A DNA stretch of 64,000 nt, taken from the NCBI GenBank assembly GCA_947370975.1, contig CANBNG010000009.1, forward strand, positions 1 through 64,000, given 5' to 3'. Positions 43,516 to 51,498 of the stretch are shown here, in pieces; the stretch's first letter is position 1, and every line of letters begins with the position of its first letter. The notes under the pieces are model-generated. The model was not told the origin of the DNA, searched no databases, and was given only the letters and a program-made list of their open reading frames with translations. A program made the position numbers and the translations under genes. The stretch is from Beijerinckiaceae bacterium. Its GTDB lineage: Bacteria; Pseudomonadota; Alphaproteobacteria; Rhizobiales; Beijerinckiaceae.

Positions 43516-44469
43516 CTATTTCTTCTCGAAAGTCCCATACGTCTGCGCAAAACGCTCGGCGAGATAATCGCTCGCCTTGATGGGTGGATAGAGTTTAGGC
43601 CGCTCCGCGCTTACGCAAGTTTCCAGCACATCCACAAGCGCATGCGGGTTGGCATCGAGGAAAAAGGCGACCGAATAGCGCTCGCCACCCTGCGGATTGA
43701 CCACACGATGAGGCGTGGATGCATAAACGCCATTGGTCCAGCGCATCAGGCAATCGCCGATATTACAGATGAAGGCGCCAGGAATGGGAGTTGCGTCGAT
43801 CCACGTGCCATCGCGCCGTTGCACCTGAAGTCCGCCAATTTCATCCACCGCGAGAATGGTGAGATTGCCGTAATCGGTATGAGCGCCAGCGCCAAATTGC
43901 GATCCCTCTATTTCTTCGGCAGGCGGATAATGCAGCAGGCGCACGGTCGCCATCGGCCGGTCGAACAAGGGCTCGAAATGGTCAGCATCGAGATCCAGAT
44001 CGAGCGCGATGGCGCGATGCAGGTCGCAGCCGAGCCGATGCATGCGTGCGAAATAGTCGAGCATCGTGTCGCGAAAGCCCGGCAATGACGGCCACATGTT
44101 GAGCGCGCGCGACGCGACATCGGCCAGAACTTCCGGGTCCTCGGAGGCCAATTCCAGCCCGATGTTGAAGGCTTCCTTGTTGTCGATATTGCGTCCGGGG
44201 TCCAAAGCCTCGGTCCGCATATGCACATAGCCGCGATTCTTGCTCGCCGCAGAAATGGCAAGCGCACCTTTCTCGTCTTCAGGCAATTCAAAGAAACGGT
44301 GCGCCATGGCAAAGACATCGGCCAGCGTGGCCTCATCGATGGCGTGGCCCTTCACATAGAAGAACCCGATCTCACGGCAGGCCGCCCCAATCTGCGCACC
44401 AATCGCGCGCAGCCGCGCGTCGTCTGCGGTATCGAGCCCCGTGATATCGATGATTGGAAGTCGATCCAT
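43516..44469 (-). CDS. 2-oxoglutarate/Fe(II)-dependent oxygenase, isopenicillin-N-synthase-like (1)
   Basis: This 317-residue enzyme has the DIOX_N domain (GFFYVKGHAID) and the iron facial triad H197-x-D199 ... H254 (GAHTDYGNLT and STPHRVVN), and the 2-oxoglutarate-binding R264-x-S266 (RYSVAFF). It should hydroxylate, oxidise or N-dealkylate a small molecule, using 2-oxoglutarate and oxygen, in the cytoplasm. Its ATG overlaps the ABC ATPase stop by one base (TGATG) and it is the last gene of the importer operon. Location suggests that it acts on the imported compound. Confidence 0.92.
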   Translation of the reverse strand: MDRLPIIDITGLDTADDARLRAIGAQIGAACREIGFFYVKGHAIDEATLADVFAMAHRFFELPEDEKGALAISAASKNRGYVHMRTEALDPGRNIDNKEAFNIGLELASEDPEVLADVASRALNMWPSLPGFRDTMLDYFARMHRLGCDLHRAIALDLDLDADHFEPLFDRPMATVRLLHYPPAEEIEGSQFGAGAHTDYGNLTILAVDEIGGLQVQRRDGTWIDATPIPGAFICNIGDCLMRWTNGVYASTPHRVVNPQGGERYSVAFFLDANPHALVDVLETCVSAERPKLYPPIKASDYLAERFAQTYGTFEKK

Positions 44470-46013
44470 CAATCATGCCCCGCCATATGCATGCCGATCG
44501 TCGCGCGATCTGTCTGCGCGATGGGCGCAACATAAACCACGCGCCCCTCGGACATGACAGCAACCTGATCGGAGAGTTCGAGAATCTCGTCGAGATCTTC
44601 CGAGATCAACAGCACCGCCGCGCCACGGTTGCGCTGATCCATGATCTGCGCACGAATTTCGGCGACGGAGGCAAAGTCCAGCCCGAAACATGGATTTGCA
44701 ACAATCAGCACATCGACGTCGCTCGACAATTCACGCGCAAGAATGGCACGCTGCACATTGCCGCCCGACAGGTCGCCGATGGGAGCATCGGGCGATTGCG
44801 TCTTCACATGATAGCGCCCGATCAAGTCGCGCGCGCGCGCCCGGATGGCGCTTGGGCGCAACCACCAGCCAAGACTGGCATTGGGTGGCCGCTCAAAATT
44901 GCGAAACGCCATATTCTCGGCAACACTCATGCGCGCGGCGGCCGCATTTTTCAGCGGCTCCTCCGGCAGACCGAAAATCTTCAGGCGATGAAAGGCCTCG
45001 CGCGTGGGCTCGAAGCGCTGGTTGCGGATGAGCACGCAGCCATCGTCAATTGCAATTTGACCCGACATCGCCTCGACAAGTTGCGACTGCCCATTGCCCG
45101 ACACGCCCGCCAGACCCACGATCTCGCCGCCGCGCACTTTCAGGTCGACGCCATCGAGCACATTCTTGCCCTCGGGCCCAACAGCATAGACTGCGGCGAG
45201 CTCAAGCAAAGGCGCGCGCGGTGGCGTGGGTTGGCGCGCAGCGCGTTCACGGATCGGCGTGTCCCCGATCATCATCCGCGCCATGGCCTCGGTTGTGATC
45301 TCGCCCACCTTGCCGCCACCCACCCGCGCACCGCGACGCAGCACCGTGAGACTGTCGGCAAAGGCCGTCACCTCGCGGAACTTATGCGTAATCATCAGAA
45401 TGGTGATCTCGCCACGGTCGGTCATGCCGCGCAACAGGCTGAGAATTTCGTCGGCCTCCTGCGGGGTGAGCACGGAGGTCGGTTCATCGAGAATAAGGAA
45501 GCGCTGGTCGAGATAAAGCAGCTTCAGGATTTCAAGTTTCTGCTTCTCGCCCGCCGATAATTGCGAGACAGGCACATGAAGCGGGGCGCGGAACGGCATG
45601 CGGTCGAGAAATGCATCGAGCCGCTTCGTCTCCTTCGCCCAGTCGATGATGGCAGGCGCATCCGCACGGCTGATGACGAGGTTTTCAGCTCCCGTGAGTG
45701 CGGGCGCAAGCGTGAAATGCTGGTAGACCATACCAAGGCCGAGTGCACGGGCTTCGCGCGGATTGCGGATTTTTTCCTCGCGACCATCAAGCAGAAGATC
45801 GCCGGAATCGGCGCGATAAAAACCCATGATGCATTTCACGAGGGTCGATTTGCCGGCGCCATTCTCACCCAGAAGCGCGTGAAACGATCCGGGTTCGACC
45901 TTGAGCGTCACGTCGTCGAGCGCGCGCAGGGCGCCAAATTGCTTGCTGAACCCCACCGTCTCCAGGCCGATGGCGCGGCCGCCTTGCACGATACCGGGCG
46001 CTGATGCTTGCAT
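44469..46013 (-). CDS. ABC transporter ATP-binding protein, BMP-type (two ABC domains)
   Basis: This 514-residue protein has two fused ATPase domains, as in nucleoside/sugar importers (NupA/YufO, RbsA). Domain 1 has a full Walker A (GENGAGKST), signature LSAGEKQK and LILDEPTSVL. Domain 2 has a changed Walker A (GVSGNGQSQ), signature LSGGNVQR and a degenerate Walker B (LIVANPCFGLD), a known asymmetry of this group. It works with the two permeases at 47718-49759 and the BMP binding protein at 50018. It follows the BiuH gene by eight bases. An upstream frame to 46157 is rejected because it lies inside BiuH. Confidence 0.93.
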   Translation of the reverse strand: MQASAPGIVQGGRAIGLETVGFSKQFGALRALDDVTLKVEPGSFHALLGENGAGKSTLVKCIMGFYRADSGDLLLDGREEKIRNPREARALGLGMVYQHFTLAPALTGAENLVISRADAPAIIDWAKETKRLDAFLDRMPFRAPLHVPVSQLSAGEKQKLEILKLLYLDQRFLILDEPTSVLTPQEADEILSLLRGMTDRGEITILMITHKFREVTAFADSLTVLRRGARVGGGKVGEITTEAMARMMIGDTPIRERAARQPTPPRAPLLELAAVYAVGPEGKNVLDGVDLKVRGGEIVGLAGVSGNGQSQLVEAMSGQIAIDDGCVLIRNQRFEPTREAFHRLKIFGLPEEPLKNAAAARMSVAENMAFRNFERPPNASLGWWLRPSAIRARARDLIGRYHVKTQSPDAPIGDLSGGNVQRAILARELSSDVDVLIVANPCFGLDFASVAEIRAQIMDQRNRGAAVLLISEDLDEILELSDQVAVMSEGRVVYVAPIAQTDRATIGMHMAGHD

Positions 46014-46021
46014 GGCTGGCC

Positions 46022-46699
46022 TCACGGGAGGTGCTCGATGAGCATGTCTGACGTTGCGACAGCGCCAAAGACGCCACCCTGCATTGTGATCATTTTTAGC
46101 GCTGCCGCGTGATTGCCGGCATCGGTAGCCCCGCAGCAATTTTCCAGCAGCACGCATTCAAAGCCACGGTCATTGGCCTCGCGCATGGTCGTGTGCACGC
46201 AGACGTCCGTGGTGATGCCGGTCAGGATAAGATTACGAATGCCCCTGTTGCGCAGCAGCAATTCGAGATCGGTAGCACAGAATGAGCCCTTGCCCGGCTT
46301 GTCGATGATCGGCTCGCCCGGCAGTGGCGCGAGCTCTGGAATAATGTCCCAGCCCGGCTCGCCCCGAACGAGAATGCGCCCGCATGGACCGGGATCACCA
46401 ATGCCCGCACCGATCTGGCGCGAGCGCCAACGCTTGTTGGCCGGCAGATCGCTCAGATCCGCGCGATGGCCCTCACGCGTGTGGATGATCGGATAGTTCC
46501 GGGCGCGCAGGGCCGCGAGCAGTCGCTTGAGCGGCTCGATGGGCGCGCGCGTCAGCGATATGTCATAGCCCATTTTATCGACATAGCCGCCGATGCCGCA
46601 GAAATCGGTCTGCATGTCGATGACGATCAGCGCCGTCGTTTCGGGCGACAGGCTGGCGTCGAAGGGCCATGCATAGGGGCTGGAGGGAATGGTCGCCAT
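46022..46699 (-). CDS. biuH: Biuret amidohydrolase (isochorismatase-like cysteine hydrolase)
   Basis: This 225-residue enzyme matches rhizobial BiuH over its full length: TTALIVIDMQTDFCGIGGYV, LPANKRWRSRQIGAGIGDPG, CGRILVRGEPGWDIIPEL, DKPGKGSFCATDLELLLR and GITTDVCVHTTMREANDRG. The triad is D28, K134 (K137 is the other nearby Lys) and C167. BiuH hydrolyses biuret to allophanate and ammonia. It lies inside the importer operon, three bases after the formamidase gene and before the ATPase. No allophanate hydrolase is in the window, so allophanate would have to be handled by genes elsewhere. Confidence 0.9.
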   Translation of the reverse strand: MATIPSSPYAWPFDASLSPETTALIVIDMQTDFCGIGGYVDKMGYDISLTRAPIEPLKRLLAALRARNYPIIHTREGHRADLSDLPANKRWRSRQIGAGIGDPGPCGRILVRGEPGWDIIPELAPLPGEPIIDKPGKGSFCATDLELLLRNRGIRNLILTGITTDVCVHTTMREANDRGFECVLLENCCGATDAGNHAAALKMITMQGGVFGAVATSDMLIEHLP

Positions 46700-46702
46700 G
46701 GA

Positions 46703-47710
46703 TCAGGCTTTCGCTTTTTCGCCATAGAGGCGCTCTGGCGCGGGGAAGCCGCAGGATGTGCCGTCTACCGTCACAACCTCGTCCTCCCAAGGCAAGCGAT
46801 AGGCGCCGGCTGCAAGGTCGCGCATATAGCTATAGGGACAATCCTGCGCGCCACCCTTCACGGCGGTGAAGCCGCGATGGCCAAATTGGTAGATGTTGTT
46901 TTCAACCGACCAATGCTTGCGCGCCTCGCGCACGAGATCGGGGCGCACTTCGGCGCTGATGATTTCATCCGCCCGGCCGGTTTGTCCATGCGCAATGATT
47001 GAGCCGTCGAAATTCACGATCATGCCCTCGCCCATGGAATCGAACGAGCCATCCGTGCCGCACATGCAGACATTGGCCGTGACCATCAGATTGCAGAAGG
47101 CATTCGACTGGTTGGTAAAGCGCCACGCCTCGCGGATGGGCGCAGTATAGCCTGCCGTGCGGATCATGATTTCCGCGCCCTTGTAAGCGCATTCGCGCGC
47201 CATTTCCGGGAACATCCCGTCATGGCAGATGATGAGCGCAAGCTTGCAACCGTTGGGGCCCTCGATGACGGGAATGCCGCAATCGCCCGGTTCCCAGGGC
47301 TCGACTGGCACCCAGGGGTGCATCTTGCGGTAATAGAGCTTCACCTCGCCGTGATCATCGATCACAAGGCCGGAATTATAGGGATAGCCATGCGGGTTGA
47401 ACTCCATGATGGAGAAGCAGCCCCAGATGCGATTGTCGATACAGGCCTGCTTGAAGGCCGCAACCTCGGGCCCCTCGAGCGAGCACATGATCGCCGGGTT
47501 GGTGTCCATCGACAGGCCATGCAGCGCATATTCGGGAAAGACCACGAGATCCATCGTAGCCAGATTGCGCCGCGCCTTGCCGACAAGATCGACGATACGC
47601 TGCGTCTGCGCCGCAAGATCGGCGGGCGTCACTACATTCGGCAATTGCAATTGCACGAGGCCGATGACGACACCATTCGGGCTCTTGTTGAGACCACCAA
47701 GTCCGCTCAT
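46703..47710 (-). CDS. amiF: Formamidase (AmiF-type, nitrilase superfamily)
   Basis: This 335-residue enzyme hydrolyses formamide to formate and ammonia in the cytoplasm. The nitrilase triad is E60 (VVFPEYALHG), K129 (YYRKMHPW) and C162 (IICHDGMFPEMARECAYKG); H. pylori AmiF has E60, K133 and C166, the same Lys-to-Cys spacing. Further family marks are FSIMEFNPHG, EPWEPGDCGIPV, SVENNIYQFGHRG and LAAGAYRLPWED. Length is normal. It sits seven bases after the second permease and three before biuH, firmly within the importer operon. Formamide is a product of some purine or imidazole ring breakdown routes, which fits the setting. Confidence 0.94.
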   Translation of the reverse strand: MSGLGGLNKSPNGVVIGLVQLQLPNVVTPADLAAQTQRIVDLVGKARRNLATMDLVVFPEYALHGLSMDTNPAIMCSLEGPEVAAFKQACIDNRIWGCFSIMEFNPHGYPYNSGLVIDDHGEVKLYYRKMHPWVPVEPWEPGDCGIPVIEGPNGCKLALIICHDGMFPEMARECAYKGAEIMIRTAGYTAPIREAWRFTNQSNAFCNLMVTANVCMCGTDGSFDSMGEGMIVNFDGSIIAHGQTGRADEIISAEVRPDLVREARKHWSVENNIYQFGHRGFTAVKGGAQDCPYSYMRDLAAGAYRLPWEDEVVTVDGTSCGFPAPERLYGEKAKA

Positions 47711-47717
47711 CGCAATC

Positions 47718-48638
47718 CTATTTGGTTATGGACAATTCGCCGGGCACATCGCGCCCGGCCTTCTGCGATCCCGCCGAGCCAATCATGATGACAAGCGTCA
47801 GAATGTAGGGAGCCGCGTTGAAGAAGTAATAGCCCTGCGTGATGCCGACCGACTGCAGCGCGGGGCCAATGGCCCCCGTCGCGCCAAAGAGCAAAGCAGC
47901 CGCCACGCAGCGCAGCGGATTCCAGCGGGCGAAAATCACCAGCGCCACCGCCATCAGCCCCTGCCCAGAGGATAGCCCCTGGTTCCACGAGCCCGGATAA
48001 TAGAGCGAGAGAAAAGCCCCGCCGATGCCAGCGAGAAAGCCACCCGCAGCGGTCGCCAGAAAGCGCACGAGATCGACAGACACACCCATGGCGCGGGCCG
48101 ATTGCGCGCTGTCGCCGCTCATGCGCACCAGCAGACCCCAGCGCGTATTGGCAAAAGCCCACCACATGGCCAGCGCAACCAGAATGCCGACAAGCAGCAG
48201 CGGATGAACCTGCAAGGCCGAGGCGATGCGCGGGTCCGATGACCAACCACCCAATGAAATCGCATCGAGACGCGGCGCGGAGGGCTGAATGTAGGCCTTG
48301 CCGAAGAAGAAGGCGAGGCCGGTGCCAAGCAGCATCATCGCAATGCCGAAGGCGATATCATTCACGCGCGGAAGCTTGCAGACGAAACCATGGATCGCGC
48401 CAAGCGCGGCCCCAGCGCAGCCGGCCGCCAGAACGCCAAGCCAGGGCGAGCCCGAGTGGAAGGAAATCGCATAGGCCGTCATCGCGCCAAGCACGAGCGT
48501 GCCTTCAAGCCCCAGATTCACGCGGCCGGATTTCTCCGTCAGGCATTCGCCCAGCGCGACGAACATGAACGGCGTCGAGACGCGCAGCGCGCCCCCGAGC
48601 AGCGCGATGAGAACAGTTTGAACAAGACCCTCGCTCAT
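47718..48638 (-). CDS. ABC transporter permease, BMP-type (YufQ/NupC-like)
   Basis: This 306-residue integral membrane protein has eight to ten helices and the BPD_transp_2 pattern: LGECLTEKSGRVNLGLEGTLVLGA near the N terminus (the nearly invariant E-K-x-G-x-x-N-L-G-x-E-G motif) and GVSVDLVRFLATAAGGFLAGIGGAFLSL in the coupling region. It is the second permease of the importer; its ATG overlaps the first permease's stop (ATGA). Such permeases with BMP proteins import nucleosides, purines or related compounds. Confidence 0.92.
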   Translation of the reverse strand: MSEGLVQTVLIALLGGALRVSTPFMFVALGECLTEKSGRVNLGLEGTLVLGAMTAYAISFHSGSPWLGVLAAGCAGAALGAIHGFVCKLPRVNDIAFGIAMMLLGTGLAFFFGKAYIQPSAPRLDAISLGGWSSDPRIASALQVHPLLLVGILVALAMWWAFANTRWGLLVRMSGDSAQSARAMGVSVDLVRFLATAAGGFLAGIGGAFLSLYYPGSWNQGLSSGQGLMAVALVIFARWNPLRCVAAALLFGATGAIGPALQSVGITQGYYFFNAAPYILTLVIMIGSAGSQKAGRDVPGELSITK

Positions 48639-49759
48639 GTTCTCTCTCCCCCCGCGCCACCCTGGAAGAAGGCGAAGCGGCCATAGAGTGTCTCGGAGGT
48701 CAGCAGGGTGAGGAAGATCATCCCCTGCAGCACGAGCACAGTGGCATCGGGCAGGCCCATGCGCCGCTGGATGAGGCCGCCGGAGGCGACAATGCCGCCA
48801 AACAGAATGGCGACGAAAATGATGGCAATGGGATTATGCCGCGCAAGAAAGGCAACCAGAATGCCGGTGAAGCCATAGCCTGCGGCAAGCGAGGCATTGG
48901 CGCGCCCTTGAATGGCCGCAACTTCATAGAAGCCCGCAAGACCGGCGCAAGCCCCCGCAATAGCCGTGCAGGCGATGATGAGCTTGCCAACCGGCAGCCC
49001 CTGCGCGCGGGCCGCGCGCGGATTGCCGCCCGTCATGCGCGCCGCAAAACCAAAGGTCGTGCGCGTCATCAGAACATGCAGGCCGATGGCAATGACGATG
49101 CCGGCAAACAGCCCCCAATGCACATCCGTGCCGGGGATCTTGCCCACCATATAGACGTCCCCCAATGGCTTGGTCGACGGCTTGTTGGGGTTCGTCAGGT
49201 CGCGCAGCGAGCCCTCGACGAAGAAGTTCATGATGGCAACGCCGATATAGGTCAGCAGCAGCGAGGAAATCGTCTCGTTGACGCCGCGCGCATGGCGCAG
49301 AAAACCCGCAATGCCGACCCAGACCGCGCCCGCGAGAGAACCGACGACTGCCATGATGATGAGCGCCAGCATCGGCGGGAAACGGTCGATCATCGGAATG
49401 GCAATCGCGGCGGAGGCAAAGCCGCCAATCACCAAAGCCCCCTCGCCGCCAATCATCACCATGCCGATACGCGCGGGGATCGCCACGGCAAGCGCGGTAA
49501 GTATGAGCGGCGCAGAGCGCTGCAACGTGTTCTGAATGGAAAAGGCCGTGCCAAAGCCGCCGCGATAGACAAGTTCAAAAAACTCGATCGGGTTCTTGCC
49601 AATGGCAAACAGGAAGAGCGAGAACAGAAAAGCAGCGCCGGAGAGCGCGAGCAGCGGGATCGCGATAAATTCCGAATCCCGACGCAGGCGCAGCCAGACT
49701 TCACTGGCGCCTTCCTTCGCAATGGGCGCGGGGACGATGGCCCGGGCAGCCTCCTGCAT
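48635..49759 (-). CDS. ABC transporter permease, BMP-type (YufP/NupB-like)
   Basis: This 374-residue permease has a cytoplasmic N-terminal 25 residues, then about ten helices, with the motif ALAVAIPARIGMVMIGGEGALVIGG and the coupling stretch MTRTTFGFAARMTGGNPRAARAQGL. The start ATG at 49759 has GGAGG eight bases upstream; frames further upstream extend into a dispersed repeat. The start codon lies within a TGCATGCA palindrome (49755-49762) similar to the putative operators at 40279 and 51308. A repeat-filled 258-base gap separates it from the binding-protein gene. Confidence 0.92.
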   Translation of the reverse strand: MQEAARAIVPAPIAKEGASEVWLRLRRDSEFIAIPLLALSGAAFLFSLFLFAIGKNPIEFFELVYRGGFGTAFSIQNTLQRSAPLILTALAVAIPARIGMVMIGGEGALVIGGFASAAIAIPMIDRFPPMLALIIMAVVGSLAGAVWVGIAGFLRHARGVNETISSLLLTYIGVAIMNFFVEGSLRDLTNPNKPSTKPLGDVYMVGKIPGTDVHWGLFAGIVIAIGLHVLMTRTTFGFAARMTGGNPRAARAQGLPVGKLIIACTAIAGACAGLAGFYEVAAIQGRANASLAAGYGFTGILVAFLARHNPIAIIFVAILFGGIVASGGLIQRRMGLPDATVLVLQGMIFLTLLTSETLYGRFAFFQGGAGGERT

Positions 49760-49844
49760 GCAATTGCCTCCACACCCAGAACGTAAAACAACCAACCTCT
49801 TCATCGCGAGGAGCGACGACGTTACAAGCGCGCCCGTTGAATCC

Positions 49845-49978
49845 CCCTCCGCCCTGCGGGGAGGGGCTAGGGGTGGGGGGCGCACAATCTTCACCGTCAT
49901 CCCGAGATTGAATGCGTTCAACTAACTAAAATACCCGCGACCTCCACCCCGACCCTCCCCACAAGGGGGAGGAAGAGG
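49845..49978. repeat. Family B dispersed repeat, copy 3
   Basis: CCCCCTCCGCCCTGCGGGGAGGGGCT...GGGGGGCGCACAATCTTCACCG leads to an AT-richer centre, then CGCGACCTCCACCCCGACCCTCCCCACAAGGGGGAGG. The inner half is nearly identical to copy 4 (51350-51482), so the two flank the BMP binding-protein gene as direct repeats. Confidence 0.8.
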
Positions 49979-50017
49979 CCCCGATCAGGGAGCGGCGCGA
50001 ACGCCGCCCCCGCAAGA

Positions 50018-51127
50018 TCAGGTCAGTGAACCCACGACGCCTTCGAGCAGATAATTCATCTGGTCGAGATAGGGGTCGTAATTGTCATAGGTCTTTTCGA
50101 TAACGAGCTTGCCCGTGTTGTCCTTGAGCGGACCGACATAAATAGGCTTCTTCGCCTTGAGATCGGCAATTGCCGCGGTCGCAGCCTTGCGGGCCTCATC
50201 GGATGCGCCAGCACCGAAGGCCGTGTTCATGACCATGTCGGAATCATAGCCACCCGAGAGCATGTTGGGCAGCGGCTCACCCTTGGCGAGCTTCTCCGCA
50301 TAGCTCTTGTAGATGGTCTCCCACTTGTATTCAGCGCCCGTGATGAAGCCCTTGGGCGCGAGCGGAGCTTGCGAAGCGTTGTGGCCACACGTCTTGGCGC
50401 CGCGCTTCTCAGCGGTCTCGATCACGACCTTCGGACCGTCGACATGGCAGGTGATGACGTCGCAACCAGCATCGATCAAGGCATTGGTGGCTTCGGCTTC
50501 ACGCACGGGCAGCGACCAATCGCCGGTGAAGATCACCTGCACGGTCGCATTCGGGTTCACCTTGCGCGCGCCAAGCAGGAAGGAATTGATGTTGGAGAGC
50601 ACCGAGGAGATCGGCTTGGCAGCCACAAAGCCGAGCTTGTTCGACTTGGTGGAGAGGCCGGCGGCAATGCCGTCGACATAATGGGCCTGATTAAGATAGC
50701 CGAAATAGGAGCCGAGATTCTTCGGGTGCTTGGTGGCATCCCAGAGCGGTGCAGCATGGCGGAACTCGACCTTGGGATATTTCTTGGCGAGGTCGGCCAT
50801 GAAGGGTGTGAAATAACCAAAGGATGTCCCGAGCACGATATTCGCGCCGTCGAGATTGACCATGGATTCCATCGCCTTCGCGCAGGCGTCGGTTTCAGCG
50901 ACATTCTCTTCTTCGACAGCCTTGACGCCCGGCAGGCTCTTAAGCGCCTTGATGGCGACCGCATGCGCCTGGTTCCAGCCAAAGTCATCGCGGGGACCAA
51001 CATAAACAATGCCGATGGTGACGCCGGCAGCAAGCGCCGGGCGGCTTGTCGCGCCGAGCAGGCCGACAGCGCCGAGCGCGCTTGCGCCATGAAGGAAGTG
51101 ACGGCGTGACACGCGGAAATCAGTCAT
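50018..51127 (-). CDS. BMP family ABC transporter substrate-binding protein (Tat-exported)
   Basis: This 369-residue periplasmic protein carries a twin-arginine signal (VSRRHFLHGASALGAVGLL, cleavage near ALA-AG) and a BMP/PnrA-like domain: VTIGIVYVGPRDDFGWNQAHAVAIKAL, VLGTSFGYFTPFMADLAKKYPKVEF, DATKHPKNLGSYFGYLNQAHYVDGIAAGL, and CHVDGPKVVIETAEKRG. BMP proteins bind nucleosides, purines or related ligands, and the adjacent 8-oxoguanine deaminase, formamidase and biuret hydrolase argue for a nitrogen heterocycle. GGAGG precedes the ATG. Tat export suggests folding or cofactor needs before secretion, which is less usual in this family. Confidence 0.93.
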   Translation of the reverse strand: MTDFRVSRRHFLHGASALGAVGLLGATSRPALAAGVTIGIVYVGPRDDFGWNQAHAVAIKALKSLPGVKAVEEENVAETDACAKAMESMVNLDGANIVLGTSFGYFTPFMADLAKKYPKVEFRHAAPLWDATKHPKNLGSYFGYLNQAHYVDGIAAGLSTKSNKLGFVAAKPISSVLSNINSFLLGARKVNPNATVQVIFTGDWSLPVREAEATNALIDAGCDVITCHVDGPKVVIETAEKRGAKTCGHNASQAPLAPKGFITGAEYKWETIYKSYAEKLAKGEPLPNMLSGGYDSDMVMNTAFGAGASDEARKAATAAIADLKAKKPIYVGPLKDNTGKLVIEKTYDNYDPYLDQMNYLLEGVVGSLT

Positions 51128-51307
51128 CGGAAGGGCCTCCTGTAAGTGCCGCCCGCACACCCCCCGGCGCGCTGCGGTCTGAACAAAGAGGAAAGCAAAG
51201 AGCGTGCCGCACGGCAAAGGTTGAGGACACGAAAGAAATCAGCTGGCCTTCAACCCCATTGCCCAACAAAAATGCAAAGGCGCACGCAAACGTGCAGTGT
51301 CTCGCGC

Positions 51308-51319
51308 CTTGCATGCAAG
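51308..51319. promoter_or_regulatory. Palindromic operator candidate upstream of the BMP importer
   Basis: CTTGCATGCAAG is a perfect 12-bp palindrome 180 bases upstream of the BMP gene, in a 371-base gap. Its 10-bp core TTGCATGCAA recurs in the atzH control region. A second inverted repeat, GCACG - CAAA - CGTGC, lies at 51282-51295. The rest of the gap (51128-51498) holds a family B repeat and no gene. Confidence 0.6.
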
Positions 51320-51349
51320 ACAAGATGTCGGGATGCAGCGAGCTTCCCT

Positions 51350-51482
51350 AATTCCCCTCCCTCTTGTGGAGGGGTTAGGGGTGGGGGTCGCACAATCTTC
51401 ACCGTCATCGCGAGATGAAAAAGCAAACCAACTTAAATACGCGCGACCCCCACCCCAACCCTCCCCACAAGGGTGAGGGAGT
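51350..51482. repeat. Family B dispersed repeat, copy 4
   Basis: CCCCTCCCTCTTGTGGAGGGG...GGGGGTCGCACAATCTTCACCG, then an AT-richer centre with ACTTAAATACGCGCGACC, then CCCCACCCCAACCCTCCCCACAAGGGTGAGGGAG. It shares about 20 identical bases in the inner segment with copy 3. Confidence 0.8.
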
Positions 51483-51498
51483 GATGCAGCAACGACGC

